Positions 1-8,379 of a stretch of 64,000 nucleotides of DNA are shown piece by piece (position 1 is the stretch's first letter; every line of letters begins with the position of its first letter). The translations under genes were made by a program, and so were the position numbers. The notes below the pieces were generated by a model that worked only from the letters and a program-made list of their open reading frames with translations, was not told where the DNA came from and searched no databases. The stretch comes from Deltaproteobacteria bacterium (GTDB lineage Bacteria; Myxococcota; JADLHZ01): contig JADLHZ010000044.1 in NCBI GenBank assembly GCA_020848545.1, forward strand, positions 1-64,000. Direction: 5' to 3'.

Positions 1-176
1 ACGGCGGCGTAGCGAGCGCTTGCTGAGGCGGAGGCACGCGACCTCCAACATGACCACGCAAATTCTCCCAATCGGCCAAATGGGAGGACCAACTCGGGCG
101 CCAAAGTATGGTTTTTCAACGGCCTGCCAGGGGCGTCCCTTTCTGAGATCGTCGCCGTGGCCACGAGTGAGACAGG

Positions 177-716
177 TCAGTCCCAGGAGAACTCGAAGAT
201 CACGGCCTCGTCGGTCATCCGATGCGTGCCGCGCACGTTCTTCGCCTTCGTCACCTCGAGCGCCGCCGTGCATGAGCCGAGAAAGCTCTCGGCGCAGCCC
301 GGGCGGCGCAGCGTTCGGTGATGGCGCACGAGCAAGCGAGCACCCTTGTCGCCCATCATCTCGGCGGTGGCGTCGCCGGCGTCGCGAAACTGCGACCACA
401 CGCGCGCGGCGATGCGCACGAGGTTCTGCGGGCCGGCGAGGCGTCCGAAGAACGCGTGCGTGCGCTTGGTCATCGCCACCTGCTGATCGTGGCCGATCGC
501 CCGCACTCTCTCGGCGCCGTACTTTTCGGCGATGGCGCCGATGACGTCGGCGAGCAGGTCCTCCGGCACCCACGCCGCCGCGTGCAGCCCCGCAAGCACG
601 CCTTGCATGTGCGTGCTCAGCTTGGCGAGGATCACTTGCGATCCGTCCTTGCCGAGCTGCTTCTCGACGATCTCGAGGTAGCTGAGGACGACGGCGCCTT
701 TGATGTTCTCCGCCAC
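177..716 (-). CDS. TIGR02265/DUF2378-like protein
   Basis: This is a 179-residue protein, last gene of the leftward operon that begins near 4415. Seen: an N-terminal ENIKGAVVLSYLE segment, a middle helical part, and a C-terminus with RRPGCAESFLGSCTAALE followed by AVIFEFSW just before the stop. That pattern (KG start, a Cys/Gly-rich helix, and a closing acidic FEFSW strand) matches my recollection of the Myxococcales-restricted TIGR02265 (DUF2378) family, which has about 180 residues and no assigned biochemistry. The start is taken as GTG at 716, 5 nt after the stop of the upstream gene; extending further upstream would run through that gene. No signal peptide or membrane segment is visible. 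The family call is from pattern only. Confidence 0.72.
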   Translation of the reverse strand: MAENIKGAVVLSYLEIVEKQLGKDGSQVILAKLSTHMQGVLAGLHAAAWVPEDLLADVIGAIAEKYGAERVRAIGHDQQVAMTKRTHAFFGRLAGPQNLVRIAARVWSQFRDAGDATAEMMGDKGARLLVRHHRTLRRPGCAESFLGSCTAALEVTKAKNVRGTHRMTDEAVIFEFSWD

Positions 717-721
717 TGTCG

Positions 722-2596
722 TCAGCCCCCGAGGATCGCCGCGGCTTCGAGCCATGCCGGGTGCCCGCCGAACTTCGCCTTCAGCTTCGCGAGCTGCGCC
801 CGGCTGATCGCTTTGCGACGGGCGAGCGCGACCGCGGCGTGCGGCGCGAGCACGGGATGTGCAAGGAGACGCTGCAGCGCCGCGGGCTTCGTGTCCTTCG
901 CGAACGCGGCGAAGAGGCCCGGTGGCGGCTTCTGGCCGAGCCGGATCGCCCCGAGCGCGCGCAGGGTCGGGCTCTTCGCCGCCGCCGCTGACGTCGGATC
1001 GCCGCCCAGGAGATCCGCGAGCGGCAACAGCTCGCCGCCGCCGCCGAGCTCGGCGATCGCGCGAAGCTCGAGGGTAGTGAAGGGGATCGCCACGCCGCCA
1101 GGCCAACGATCGATCAGCGCCGCGTCGAGCCCGAGGAGCAACGCTTTTTCGAGCGGCTGCTTGCTCTTCACCGCCGCGGCGACGCGCACCATCGCTGCGC
1201 CGGCGTGGTGCGACGGCAGCTCTTTGAGCTCCTTGACGACCGCCGCGCGATCGCCTCGCTTCAGCGCCGCCGCCGCGAGCAGCACGCGGGCGTCGTCGGT
1301 CGCGCGAAGAAGTTTCTTTGTCCCATCTTCGCCGCGCGCGAGGAGCACGCGGGCGGCGGCTTCCTTGGCGACGGGATCCTGCGGCGCGAGCGCTTCGGCC
1401 GAGTCCGCGTGGAGCGGCGCCTCGTTCAGCGCCCCAGCCGAGAGCGCGAGCAACGCCGACAGCGCGTGCAGGGATCCCCGGCTGGCCGGCGTCAAGAGCG
1501 GCAGCTCCGCCGCGGTGTCGGCGAGCTCGCGCGCGGACGCGAGATCCTTCGTGCACAGCGCGTCGTGGCGCACGCGCGTCGCGATCGCCGCGATCGTGTC
1601 GTTGGCCGCGAGCTTCGTCACGTAGGGCTCGGCCTCGATACAACGCCCGACGCGCGAGAGGGCCTCGACGCGCGCACGGAGCACGCGAACGTCACTGTCC
1701 GGCAGCGCCGCGAGCGCCGTCAACGCGGCGTTGGCGTCGCCGGCGCCGACGAGCGCGCGGGTGTAGATCTGCGCGTGCTGCGGCGGCGCCCCGAGGAGCG
1801 CGTTCGCGACCTTCGGGTTCAGCATGCCGCGCACCTCGCGCAGCATCGCCTTGATCCGCACGCTCGCTGGCGCTCTCTGCGCTTCGGCCTCGAGCGCCCG
1901 CACGGCGTTCGGGTCGCCACGCTCGGCGATCGCGTCCATTTGCTTCATGGCGCGGTCTTCAGGCACCGCGTCGCTCGCCTCACCGCTGATCCGCTTCTCC
2001 ATCGCCTGCAGCTCGCTCTTGCCGTCGCTGCCGCCGCGCTCCATCGCCCGCTCGACGGCCTCGCCGACGTCGCCGTTCGGGTTCCTGGCGAGCTCCGCTT
2101 GCAGCGCGAACGCGCCGCCCGGCGTCTTCCCCGGCGGCATCTTCAGCAAGCGCTCGACCTTCGCTTCCGCGTTGGGGCCGGCGGCAGGGCTGGCGGTCGG
2201 CGCAGCGGGCTTCGTTGCGACCGGCGCGTCCTTCTCCGCCCAGCGCATGATGAAGCGCAGCCCGAGCAGCAGGGCGATGAGCAGGCCGAGCGCGAGGCCG
2301 ATCTTCTTCAACGGTCCGCGCATGTCGCGCGTCTCCTTCGGCGGCGACGGGCGCATCTGCGTCATCCGCGTCGTCGGCGGCGCCGGCGCTTTTTTCTGGG
2401 TGTCGAGCTCGAGCGTGGACGCTTGTTGAAAGGGCGTTGGCAGCGGCTTCTTCGCCCCCGGCGGCTGCGGGGGCGCGGTGATCAGCGGGCTCGTCTTCGC
2501 GTCGAAGAGCTGCTCGCCGACGGGCCCGCCGCACTTCGTACAGAACAGCGCGGTCTCGTCGGGGACGGGCGTTTGGCAGGACGGGCAGGTCGTCAT
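722..2596 (-). CDS. Zinc-ribbon, single-TM, helical-repeat protein
   Basis: A 624-residue protein. Seen: an N-terminal zinc ribbon (Cys4, Cys7, Cys19, Cys22), a proline-rich linker to about residue 95, one membrane helix at about 98-117, then an Ala/Leu-rich helical region to the C-terminus that reads as TPR/HEAT-like solenoid. The likely topology is a cytoplasmic ribbon with an external solenoid, but the sequence does not prove it. The ATG at 2596 overlaps the stop of the upstream HD gene by one base (TGATG), which indicates translational coupling. The same design (small N-terminal module, one TM, long helical domain) recurs in the gene at 23346. No function can be assigned. Confidence 0.85.
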   Translation of the reverse strand: MTTCPSCQTPVPDETALFCTKCGGPVGEQLFDAKTSPLITAPPQPPGAKKPLPTPFQQASTLELDTQKKAPAPPTTRMTQMRPSPPKETRDMRGPLKKIGLALGLLIALLLGLRFIMRWAEKDAPVATKPAAPTASPAAGPNAEAKVERLLKMPPGKTPGGAFALQAELARNPNGDVGEAVERAMERGGSDGKSELQAMEKRISGEASDAVPEDRAMKQMDAIAERGDPNAVRALEAEAQRAPASVRIKAMLREVRGMLNPKVANALLGAPPQHAQIYTRALVGAGDANAALTALAALPDSDVRVLRARVEALSRVGRCIEAEPYVTKLAANDTIAAIATRVRHDALCTKDLASARELADTAAELPLLTPASRGSLHALSALLALSAGALNEAPLHADSAEALAPQDPVAKEAAARVLLARGEDGTKKLLRATDDARVLLAAAALKRGDRAAVVKELKELPSHHAGAAMVRVAAAVKSKQPLEKALLLGLDAALIDRWPGGVAIPFTTLELRAIAELGGGGELLPLADLLGGDPTSAAAAKSPTLRALGAIRLGQKPPPGLFAAFAKDTKPAALQRLLAHPVLAPHAAVALARRKAISRAQLAKLKAKFGGHPAWLEAAAILGG

Positions 2597-3180
2597 CAGC
2601 TTTTGCGGCTCAGCGTTTCGAGCTCGGTGACGACCCGATCCAGCTCGCGCAAGAGCGCGGCAGGTGTTGGATCGCCGGCGGCGTCGGCGTACGCGGTGGT
2701 CAGCGCGCGATAGTACCAGAGCGAGCCGTCCTTGCCGCCAGAGAAGCGCGACCACAGCGCGTCGCCCTGCGTGCGATAGTCCGTGAGGATCGAGCGCGCG
2801 TTGTGCAGCTTGTCGGCGGCCGAGACCAGGCGCACGGCGCGCGGCGTCTTCTTCACATGTGCGACGTAGCGCTCTTTGCGCTCCCTCCACGGCGGCTTCG
2901 GCACGACGTCGGTGTCGGTGCAGCCGTCGACGATCATGCCAACCGTCTCGCCGAAGCGGCGCACGATCTCGACGAGTGTGTCATGGCCGCCTTGATCCTC
3001 GACGGCGTCGTGGAGCAGCGCGGCGATCGCTTCGTCTTCGCTGCCGCCGTGCTCGAGGACGATCGCCGAGACGGCCATCAAGTGCGCGAGGTACGGAATC
3101 TCGGTGCCCTTGCGGACCTGGTTTTCGTGCAGCTCGCGCGCGAACGAAAAGGCGTCGGCGTAGCGCGGTGTCAATTTCAT
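2596..3180 (-). CDS. Stand-alone (p)ppGpp-hydrolase-type HD protein (SAH-like)
   Basis: A 194-residue HD-domain protein that looks like the hydrolase domain of RelA/SpoT enzymes without synthetase or regulatory parts. Seen: Arg23, His33, the His57-Asp58 pair, Glu61-Asp62, and Asp123 with Asn127 in AADKLHNARS. The spacing from His33 to His57 to Asp123 is nearly that of Rel hydrolase domains. Family knowledge: such small alarmone hydrolases (Mesh1-like) use Mn2+ to remove the 3'-pyrophosphate of (p)ppGpp. That this protein does so is inference; other nucleotide substrates are possible. It overlaps both neighbours by one base (TGATG at each end), so it is co-translated with the thioredoxin/TPR gene and the zinc-ribbon gene. 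Confidence 0.82.
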   Translation of the reverse strand: MKLTPRYADAFSFARELHENQVRKGTEIPYLAHLMAVSAIVLEHGGSEDEAIAALLHDAVEDQGGHDTLVEIVRRFGETVGMIVDGCTDTDVVPKPPWRERKERYVAHVKKTPRAVRLVSAADKLHNARSILTDYRTQGDALWSRFSGGKDGSLWYYRALTTAYADAAGDPTPAALLRELDRVVTELETLSRKS

Positions 3181-4415
3181 CAGAGCGTCCCCAGGATCTT
3201 CTCGAGCTTTTGCAGGCGCCGCTGCACCCCGAGCGACGGCGGTTGCTTGCTCAGCACGTCTTTCGCCGCCGCATACGCTTGCTTGGCCTTCGCCTTGTCT
3301 CCGGACTTCTCTTGGATCTCGCCTTCGAGCATCAAGACGACGGCGGCGCGCGGCCCGTAGACCTTCGCACGCGCGCGGGCGACCGCGGCTTTGGCATTCT
3401 CGAGATCGCCCTTCTTCAAGTAGGCGTGCGCGAGGCGCGCGGGCGGGTTGTAATCCTGTGGCGCGATCTGCTCGCTCGCGGTGAGCATCTTGATCGCGTC
3501 GTCTGGCCGGTCGAGCCCGAGGTACGCTTCGGTGCGGTGCGCGTCGAAGGTGCGCGCCGTCTCCGGATCCGGCGCGCTCTTCGCCGCGTCTTCGAGCAGC
3601 TGCAGGCGCGCCTGCTTCGTCGCGATCGCCGCTTCTTGGTCGCCGAGCGCTTCGTGCAAGGACGTGAGGGTGGCGAAGAGATCGCTCTTGTCGTCGACGT
3701 TCAGCTCCGGCGACTTCAGATCTTCGATCAGCGCGGCCTTCAAGCGTTCGAGGGTCTTCTTGTCCGCCGGCTCCTTCTCCATCGCGCACTCGGCGGCGGT
3801 GGCGCGAAGGCTCGGGGCGAAGTAGGTGCCGGCGGCGCCTTTGGCGAAGCGCTCACCTTCGAGCGCGCACTGATCGGCGCGGCCGTCCTGCCAGTACATG
3901 AGCACGAGCGACACCGCCGCGCGGCCGATCTGCGCCGGTGTCAGGCCCTTCTCGCCGAGCGCGGCTTGATAGAGCTTCATCGCCTCGGGGCGAGCGCCGG
4001 AGGTGAGCGCGGCATCCGCCTTCGTGATCGTCGACGACTTCTTCTCGGCGGCGGCGCTGCTCACGAAGGCGGCGAACTCCTGCGCCGTCGCGCTGCCGGC
4101 GAGGCGCGAGAGCACGCGCTCGCCCTTGCTGTCGAGCACGAGGAAGGTGGGCCACACGCTCGGCTTGAAGCGGGCGACGAGCGCTTGGTTCTGATCTTTC
4201 TCGGTGTCGATCGCCACGAAGACGGCGGTCTTGGCGAGCGCCTGCACGCGCGCGTCCTTGAAGACGTAGTGCTTCATGCTCAAGCAGCTGTGGCACCAGG
4301 GCGCCCACAGATCGACGACGATCGCCTTCTTCTCGGCCTGCGCGCGCTTCTGAGCGGCGGCGAAGTCGTCTTCGTGGATCGTGAGGGCGGACAAGACGAT
4401 CGCGGCGACAATCAT
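3180..4415 (-). CDS. Exported thioredoxin-fold protein with TPR-like tail
   Basis: A 411-residue protein, first gene of the leftward operon. Seen: a short hydrophobic N-terminus (MIVAAIVLSAL) that may be a signal peptide, then a thioredoxin fold with the active site WCHSC (Cys41, Cys44) and the cis-Pro segment VWPTFLVLD, then about 250 residues of alpha-helical repeats containing recognisable TPR-type pairs (for example RLAHAYLKKGDLENAKAAV). Thioredoxin_7/DsbD-gamma-like domains usually reduce or isomerise disulfides in the envelope. The ATG at 4415 is preferred because longer frames overlap the divergent rluA-type gene starting at 4462. The 46-bp gap between these starts must hold both promoters or leaders. 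Confidence 0.85.
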   Translation of the reverse strand: MIVAAIVLSALTIHEDDFAAAQKRAQAEKKAIVVDLWAPWCHSCLSMKHYVFKDARVQALAKTAVFVAIDTEKDQNQALVARFKPSVWPTFLVLDSKGERVLSRLAGSATAQEFAAFVSSAAAEKKSSTITKADAALTSGARPEAMKLYQAALGEKGLTPAQIGRAAVSLVLMYWQDGRADQCALEGERFAKGAAGTYFAPSLRATAAECAMEKEPADKKTLERLKAALIEDLKSPELNVDDKSDLFATLTSLHEALGDQEAAIATKQARLQLLEDAAKSAPDPETARTFDAHRTEAYLGLDRPDDAIKMLTASEQIAPQDYNPPARLAHAYLKKGDLENAKAAVARARAKVYGPRAAVVLMLEGEIQEKSGDKAKAKQAYAAAKDVLSKQPPSLGVQRRLQKLEKILGTL

Positions 4416-4461
4416 GCGCCCAGGCGTGACACGCGCACCGGAGTCGCGGCAAGAGGCGCGC

Positions 4462-5421
4462 GTGACCGAAAAAGCACCCGTGATTGTCGACGCTGCGCTG
4501 GCCGGCGCGCGCTTGGACGCCACCGTCAAGAAGGCCTTCGCGCTCAGTTGGAACGATGCCCGCCGCTACATCGAGAGCGGCAAGGTGTTCATCGGCGAGG
4601 CGCGGATGACCAACGGCGCGCGGATCGTGAAGGAAGGCGACGCCATCGCGTTGCGCATGAACGTGCCGAAGCCGCTCGCTTTCACCGACCTACGCAAGGA
4701 GCAGATCGTCCACCTCGACGACGACCTCATCGTGCTCGACAAGCCGCCGGGCCTGCTGGCGATCCCCTTCGAAGGCGAGAAGGACACGCTGCAGTCGCGC
4801 GCGCAGACGTACTTGGCGCGGGTCGAAAAAGTGAAGAAGGCCGAGACCCTCGGCGTCGTGCATCGCATCGACAAAGACACGAGCGGGCTCATCGTCTTTA
4901 CGCGCACGTTCAGCGCGAAGACGGCGCTCGCCGAGCAGTTCCGCCTGCACACGGCGACCCGCGCGTACCTGGCGATCGTCCATGGCGACGCGCAGGGCGG
5001 GACGGTGAAGTCCTCGCTCGTCGGCGATCGCGGCGACGGCCTGCGCGGATCCTGGGAGCAAACGGCGATGGCGAAGCGCGGCGAGAAGCGACCGCGCGAG
5101 GCGCAGAAAGCCGTGACGCACTTCAGCGTGAAGGAGCGGCTGCGCGGCGCGACCTTGCTCGAGTGCCGCTTGGAGACCGGCCGCACGCACCAGATCCGCA
5201 TTCACGCGAGCGAGGCCGGTCATCCGATCTTGGGCGAGCATGTCTACGTCCGCGAATTTCGGGGCAAGCCGCTCTTCGCGCCGCGCCTGATGCTGCACGC
5301 GTTCGGGCTCGGCTTCCTTCACCCGCGGACGAGGAAGGCCGTGAGCTTCGAGCGGGGACCTCCGCAAGACTTCGAGGCGGTCGCGGCGCGGCTCCGAGAG
5401 GCGAGGAGCGACGCTCCTTAG
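4462..5421 (+). CDS. RluA-family 23S rRNA/tRNA pseudouridine synthase
   Basis: A 319-residue protein. Seen: an N-terminal S4-type RNA-binding segment (about residues 12-70), then the pseudouridine synthase core with the signature HRIDKDTSGL, whose Asp137 is the expected catalytic aspartate, and the later RTHQIRIH motif. The family isomerises specific uridines in rRNA or tRNA. Which site this paralogue modifies (RluC, RluD or other) cannot be told from sequence alone. GTG at 4462 is preferred over the ATG at 4381 because the latter would overlap the start of the divergent thioredoxin gene; the S4 domain also begins just after it. The gene ends converging on the hypothetical gene at 5418. Confidence 0.92.
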   Translation: MTEKAPVIVDAALAGARLDATVKKAFALSWNDARRYIESGKVFIGEARMTNGARIVKEGDAIALRMNVPKPLAFTDLRKEQIVHLDDDLIVLDKPPGLLAIPFEGEKDTLQSRAQTYLARVEKVKKAETLGVVHRIDKDTSGLIVFTRTFSAKTALAEQFRLHTATRAYLAIVHGDAQGGTVKSSLVGDRGDGLRGSWEQTAMAKRGEKRPREAQKAVTHFSVKERLRGATLLECRLETGRTHQIRIHASEAGHPILGEHVYVREFRGKPLFAPRLMLHAFGLGFLHPRTRKAVSFERGPPQDFEAVAARLREARSDAP

Positions 5422-6173
5422 TGAACGACCGCCGTGACCTTCGCGCGGTTCATGCGCCGCACGAAGCGCTTGAACGCTTTTTCGTGGCCGCGATCGTTCT
5501 GCAGCACGGCGTGGAAGAACAAGCGCAGCTGCTCGCGCGCCGAGTCACCGAGTAAGCGCTCGACCTCGCCTTGCCCCGGCTGAAAGTCGACCGAGTAAAG
5601 CGCGCCTTGCTTGCTCGCACGCACGGCGAAGGTGACCGGCGTTTGAAAGTCGCCGAAGTCATCGAAGTAGAGCGTGAACGAGCCGTCGTCGGTCAGCCGC
5701 TGCGTCACGTCGACGCGCTTGCCGCGCCGCCACGACTGCACGATGCGGCTCATTTTCTTCTGCCAAAAATCGAGGCGCTCGCCCTGGCCGAGCGGCGGCA
5801 TCGTGAAGCGCGTGGGCCGCTTGTCGAAGCGGATGAAGATCTGCACCGCGCCAAAGAGCGAGTCGAGCTGCGACTTCACCTTCGCCCAGATCGTCTTCTT
5901 CTCGTCCTCTTTGGCTTCTTTCGCCGCGAAGTAGTCGGTCAGGCGAAAGAGCAGGCGCTCGCGCTGCTGTTGGTCGAGCTTGAACAGGCCGCCCTTCAAG
6001 AGCTCTTGAAACTCCGGCTCGAGCTCGCCGACGTCGTCCTGATCCATCTGCGCGGCGAGGCCTTCGAGCGCCGCGTTCGACCCGAGGCTCGACGCTTGGC
6101 CTGTGCTGGCTTTGACGACTCTGCGCACCATCTCGGGTCGGTTATCGGCGGCTGGGTCGCTGCGTTGCGCCAT
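5418..6173 (-). CDS. Hypothetical protein, basic C-terminus
   Basis: A 251-residue protein that I do not recognise. Seen: an N-terminal acidic helix-rich part with Gln/Glu, a middle part (residues about 90-200) with beta-like alternation including RFTMPPLGQGERLDFWQKKM and SFTLYFDDFGDFQTPVTFAV, and a basic end with FKRFVRRMNRAKV. There is no signal peptide or membrane helix. It overlaps the stop of the RluA-type gene by 4 bases in convergent orientation and is divergent from the FAD oxidase, 21 bp apart. The codon use and strong amino-acid patterning support a real gene. Confidence 0.8.
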   Translation of the reverse strand: MAQRSDPAADNRPEMVRRVVKASTGQASSLGSNAALEGLAAQMDQDDVGELEPEFQELLKGGLFKLDQQQRERLLFRLTDYFAAKEAKEDEKKTIWAKVKSQLDSLFGAVQIFIRFDKRPTRFTMPPLGQGERLDFWQKKMSRIVQSWRRGKRVDVTQRLTDDGSFTLYFDDFGDFQTPVTFAVRASKQGALYSVDFQPGQGEVERLLGDSAREQLRLFFHAVLQNDRGHEKAFKRFVRRMNRAKVTAVVH

Positions 6174-6194
6174 GAACGGTGGTATGGCGCGCAG

Positions 6195-7637
6195 GTGTTC
6201 GATTTGCCTGCCGAATGGCCGAGATGGGCACCCCCGCCGGCCACCTTGGACGCGCTGTGTCTGGCGCTCGCGGCGGCGCTGAAGCGGCCGATCCAAAGCC
6301 AAGACTTCGCCGATCTCTCGCGCGACGAATCCGGCGCCGGCAGCTTCGCGCCGCACGTGGCGGTGTTTCCTGAGTCGACCGCCGAGGTCGCGGCGGTGAT
6401 GCGGATCGCGTCGCAGTATTCGGCGCCGGTGACGCCGCGCGGGGCCGGCAGCGGCAAGAGCGGCGGCGCGCTGCCGGTGCACGGCGGCATCTTGATGGCG
6501 ATGACCGAGATGCGGCGCCTCGTGCAGATCGCGCGCGCCGATCACTATGCGATCGTCGAGCCGGGCGTGCTGCTCGGCGACTTTCAGCGCGCGGTGCTCG
6601 CCGAGGAGCGCTGCTTTCCGCCGGATCCGGCGTCGGCAGATTTTTGCACCGTCGGTGGCGCGGTCGCCGAGAACGCCGCCGGCCCGCGCGCGTTCAAGTA
6701 CGGGACGACGAAGGACTACGTGCTCGGCATGACGGCGGTGCTCGCGAGCGGCGAGGTGCTCGAGCTCGGGCGCAGGACGCAGAAGGGCGTCGCGGGATAC
6801 GATTTGGCTGCGCTGCTCTGCGGCTCCGAAGGCACGCTCGCGGTCATCACCGAGCTGACCTTGGGGCTAGTGCCGCGGCCGCTCGGGGTCGAGACCGCGC
6901 TCTTCTGCTTCAAGGACGTGCGTGCGGCGGCAAGCGCGGTCGTGCGCATCGTCGACGCGGCGATCCACCCGGCGACGCTCGAGCTGCTCGACCCCGCGGC
7001 GCTCGACAGCGTGCGCGCCGACGTCGCCGGAATGATCGATCCCGCGGCGCGCGCGTGCCTCATCGTCGAGCTCGAAGGCGACGCGTCGCTCGCCGCGATC
7101 GAGCGCGCAGCGGCCGTCGCGAGGGCAGACGCGTGCATCATCGCCGCAGACGATGCGCAGCGCCGGCGGATCTGGGACGTGAGGAAGCGGGTTTCGATCG
7201 CACTGAAGCAAGCGTATGCGCACAAGGTCAGCGAGGACATCGTGGTGCCGCCGAGCGCGGTCCCGCAGATGATCGACGCCGTCCAGGCGATCGCGGCGAC
7301 GGAGGGGCTCGCGGCCGCGACCTATGGCCATGCGGGCGACGGTAACCTGCACACGAATTATCTCTGGAACAGCGAGACGGACCACGCGCGGGTCGATCGC
7401 GCGCTTGCGGCGACGTATCGCGCTGCCGTCGCCTTTCACGGCACGATCACCGGCGAGCACGGCGTCGGCCTCGTCAAGCGCGAGTACCTCGGCCTCGAGC
7501 AGGCGCCGCCGCTCATCGCGCTGCAACGCCGCGTGAAGGCGACCTTCGATCCGCAGGGGATCTTGAACCCGGGGAAAATGTTTCCGAGCGAGCGCAACGC
7601 CGTGATCGCTGCGCAGGCCGGAGGCCAGCATGCGTGA
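6195..7637 (+). CDS. GlcD-like FAD-binding 2-hydroxyacid dehydrogenase
   Basis: A 480-residue flavoprotein of the FAD-binding oxidase/GlcD family (glycolate or D-lactate oxidation is typical). Seen: the PCMH-type FAD motif PRGAGSGKSGGALP, the segment FPPDPASADFCTVGG with AENAAGPRAFKYG, then the FAD-linked oxidase C-terminal motifs GHAGDGNLHTNYL, TGEHGVGLVKREYL and FDPQGILNPGKMFP. These span the whole family architecture. The substrate is not fixed by sequence. GTG at 6195 is the first sensible start after the divergent gene at 6173. The stop overlaps the start of the lipoprotein gene by 8 nt, suggesting co-translation. No glcE/glcF partners are adjacent. Confidence 0.9.
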   Translation: MFDLPAEWPRWAPPPATLDALCLALAAALKRPIQSQDFADLSRDESGAGSFAPHVAVFPESTAEVAAVMRIASQYSAPVTPRGAGSGKSGGALPVHGGILMAMTEMRRLVQIARADHYAIVEPGVLLGDFQRAVLAEERCFPPDPASADFCTVGGAVAENAAGPRAFKYGTTKDYVLGMTAVLASGEVLELGRRTQKGVAGYDLAALLCGSEGTLAVITELTLGLVPRPLGVETALFCFKDVRAAASAVVRIVDAAIHPATLELLDPAALDSVRADVAGMIDPAARACLIVELEGDASLAAIERAAAVARADACIIAADDAQRRRIWDVRKRVSIALKQAYAHKVSEDIVVPPSAVPQMIDAVQAIAATEGLAAATYGHAGDGNLHTNYLWNSETDHARVDRALAATYRAAVAFHGTITGEHGVGLVKREYLGLEQAPPLIALQRRVKATFDPQGILNPGKMFPSERNAVIAAQAGGQHA

Positions 7638-8379
7638 GCGTCTTTGGCTGCTGCTGCTGCTGCTGCTGCTCGCCGCTTGCAAGACCGGCCCGGTGATCGT
7701 CGAGGGCGGTCCGGCGCACCTCGCGATGGCGACGCCGTTCGCGGAGACCAGCGGCTTTCAGAGCCCGGTCGGCGTCGGGCGGCCGTTCTTTCTTCTGCTG
7801 CAACGCGAAGACAGCGGCGCGACGACTGCCGCGGCCGAGCTCGCGTTTCAAGTGAGCGGCGGCAGCTACCGCGCGCTGCAGGTCGGCGCCGGCCAGTACC
7901 TCGTGTGGCTCGATGAGGAGGCGGACTATCGCTTCGCGGTCTTGCGCTACAACGTCGTCGTCGGGCTCGAGCCGATTGTGCGGGCGCACCCGGTCGTGCG
8001 GCTCCGCCTGGCCGCGACGGCGATCGTCGAGACGACCGTCGAGGCGTGTACGGCGCGCACAGAAGTGGCGATCGCCGATCTCGTGCTGCATCCGAACCAG
8101 GTCGCGCGGGTGACCATCGTCGGCCTCGACGCGAGCCAGCTGCCAACGAGCGGCTTCTTGCCGATCGAGTTTCGCGCCTTGCCGCTGCAGCTTCGGGTCG
8201 AGAGCGAGTCGATCTTCTCCGGCGGCACGCCGAACCAGCTCGTCTTGCGGCCGGCGGCCGAGCTCGGCGGCAAGGCGGTCATCGACGTGGCCGTGAAGGA
8301 GTCGAGCGCGGCGCTGCAGATCACGATCCCGACCGATCCCGAGGAGGCGCCGTGCGAACCGGCGCCGCTGCCCGAGTGA
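7630..8379 (+). CDS. Hypothetical lipoprotein
   Basis: A 249-residue protein with a classic lipoprotein signal: a Leu-only hydrophobic stretch followed by LLAACK, so Cys17 should be lipidated. The mature part is largely beta-strand in character (alternating Val/Leu with short loops) and ends in an acidic Pro-rich tail. No family was recognised; an Ig-like or surface beta-sandwich domain is possible but unproven. It overlaps glcD-like upstream by 8 nt and its TGA overlaps the GTG of rsmI (GTGA), so the three genes are probably one transcript. Confidence 0.82.
   Translation: MRERLWLLLLLLLLAACKTGPVIVEGGPAHLAMATPFAETSGFQSPVGVGRPFFLLLQREDSGATTAAAELAFQVSGGSYRALQVGAGQYLVWLDEEADYRFAVLRYNVVVGLEPIVRAHPVVRLRLAATAIVETTVEACTARTEVAIADLVLHPNQVARVTIVGLDASQLPTSGFLPIEFRALPLQLRVESESIFSGGTPNQLVLRPAAELGGKAVIDVAVKESSAALQITIPTDPEEAPCEPAPLPE

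Noticed and set aside
1-176. Feature in the first 176 bp
   Set aside because: No gene, RNA or repeat could be supported; it is the sequence downstream of the TIGR02265-like gene.
2859-5555. Long plus-strand open frame of almost 900 codons over 2.8-5.5 kb
   Set aside because: It is antisense to the HD, thioredoxin and part of the RluA genes and is mostly Arg-rich text typical of the complementary frame in GC-rich DNA; no domain is seen.
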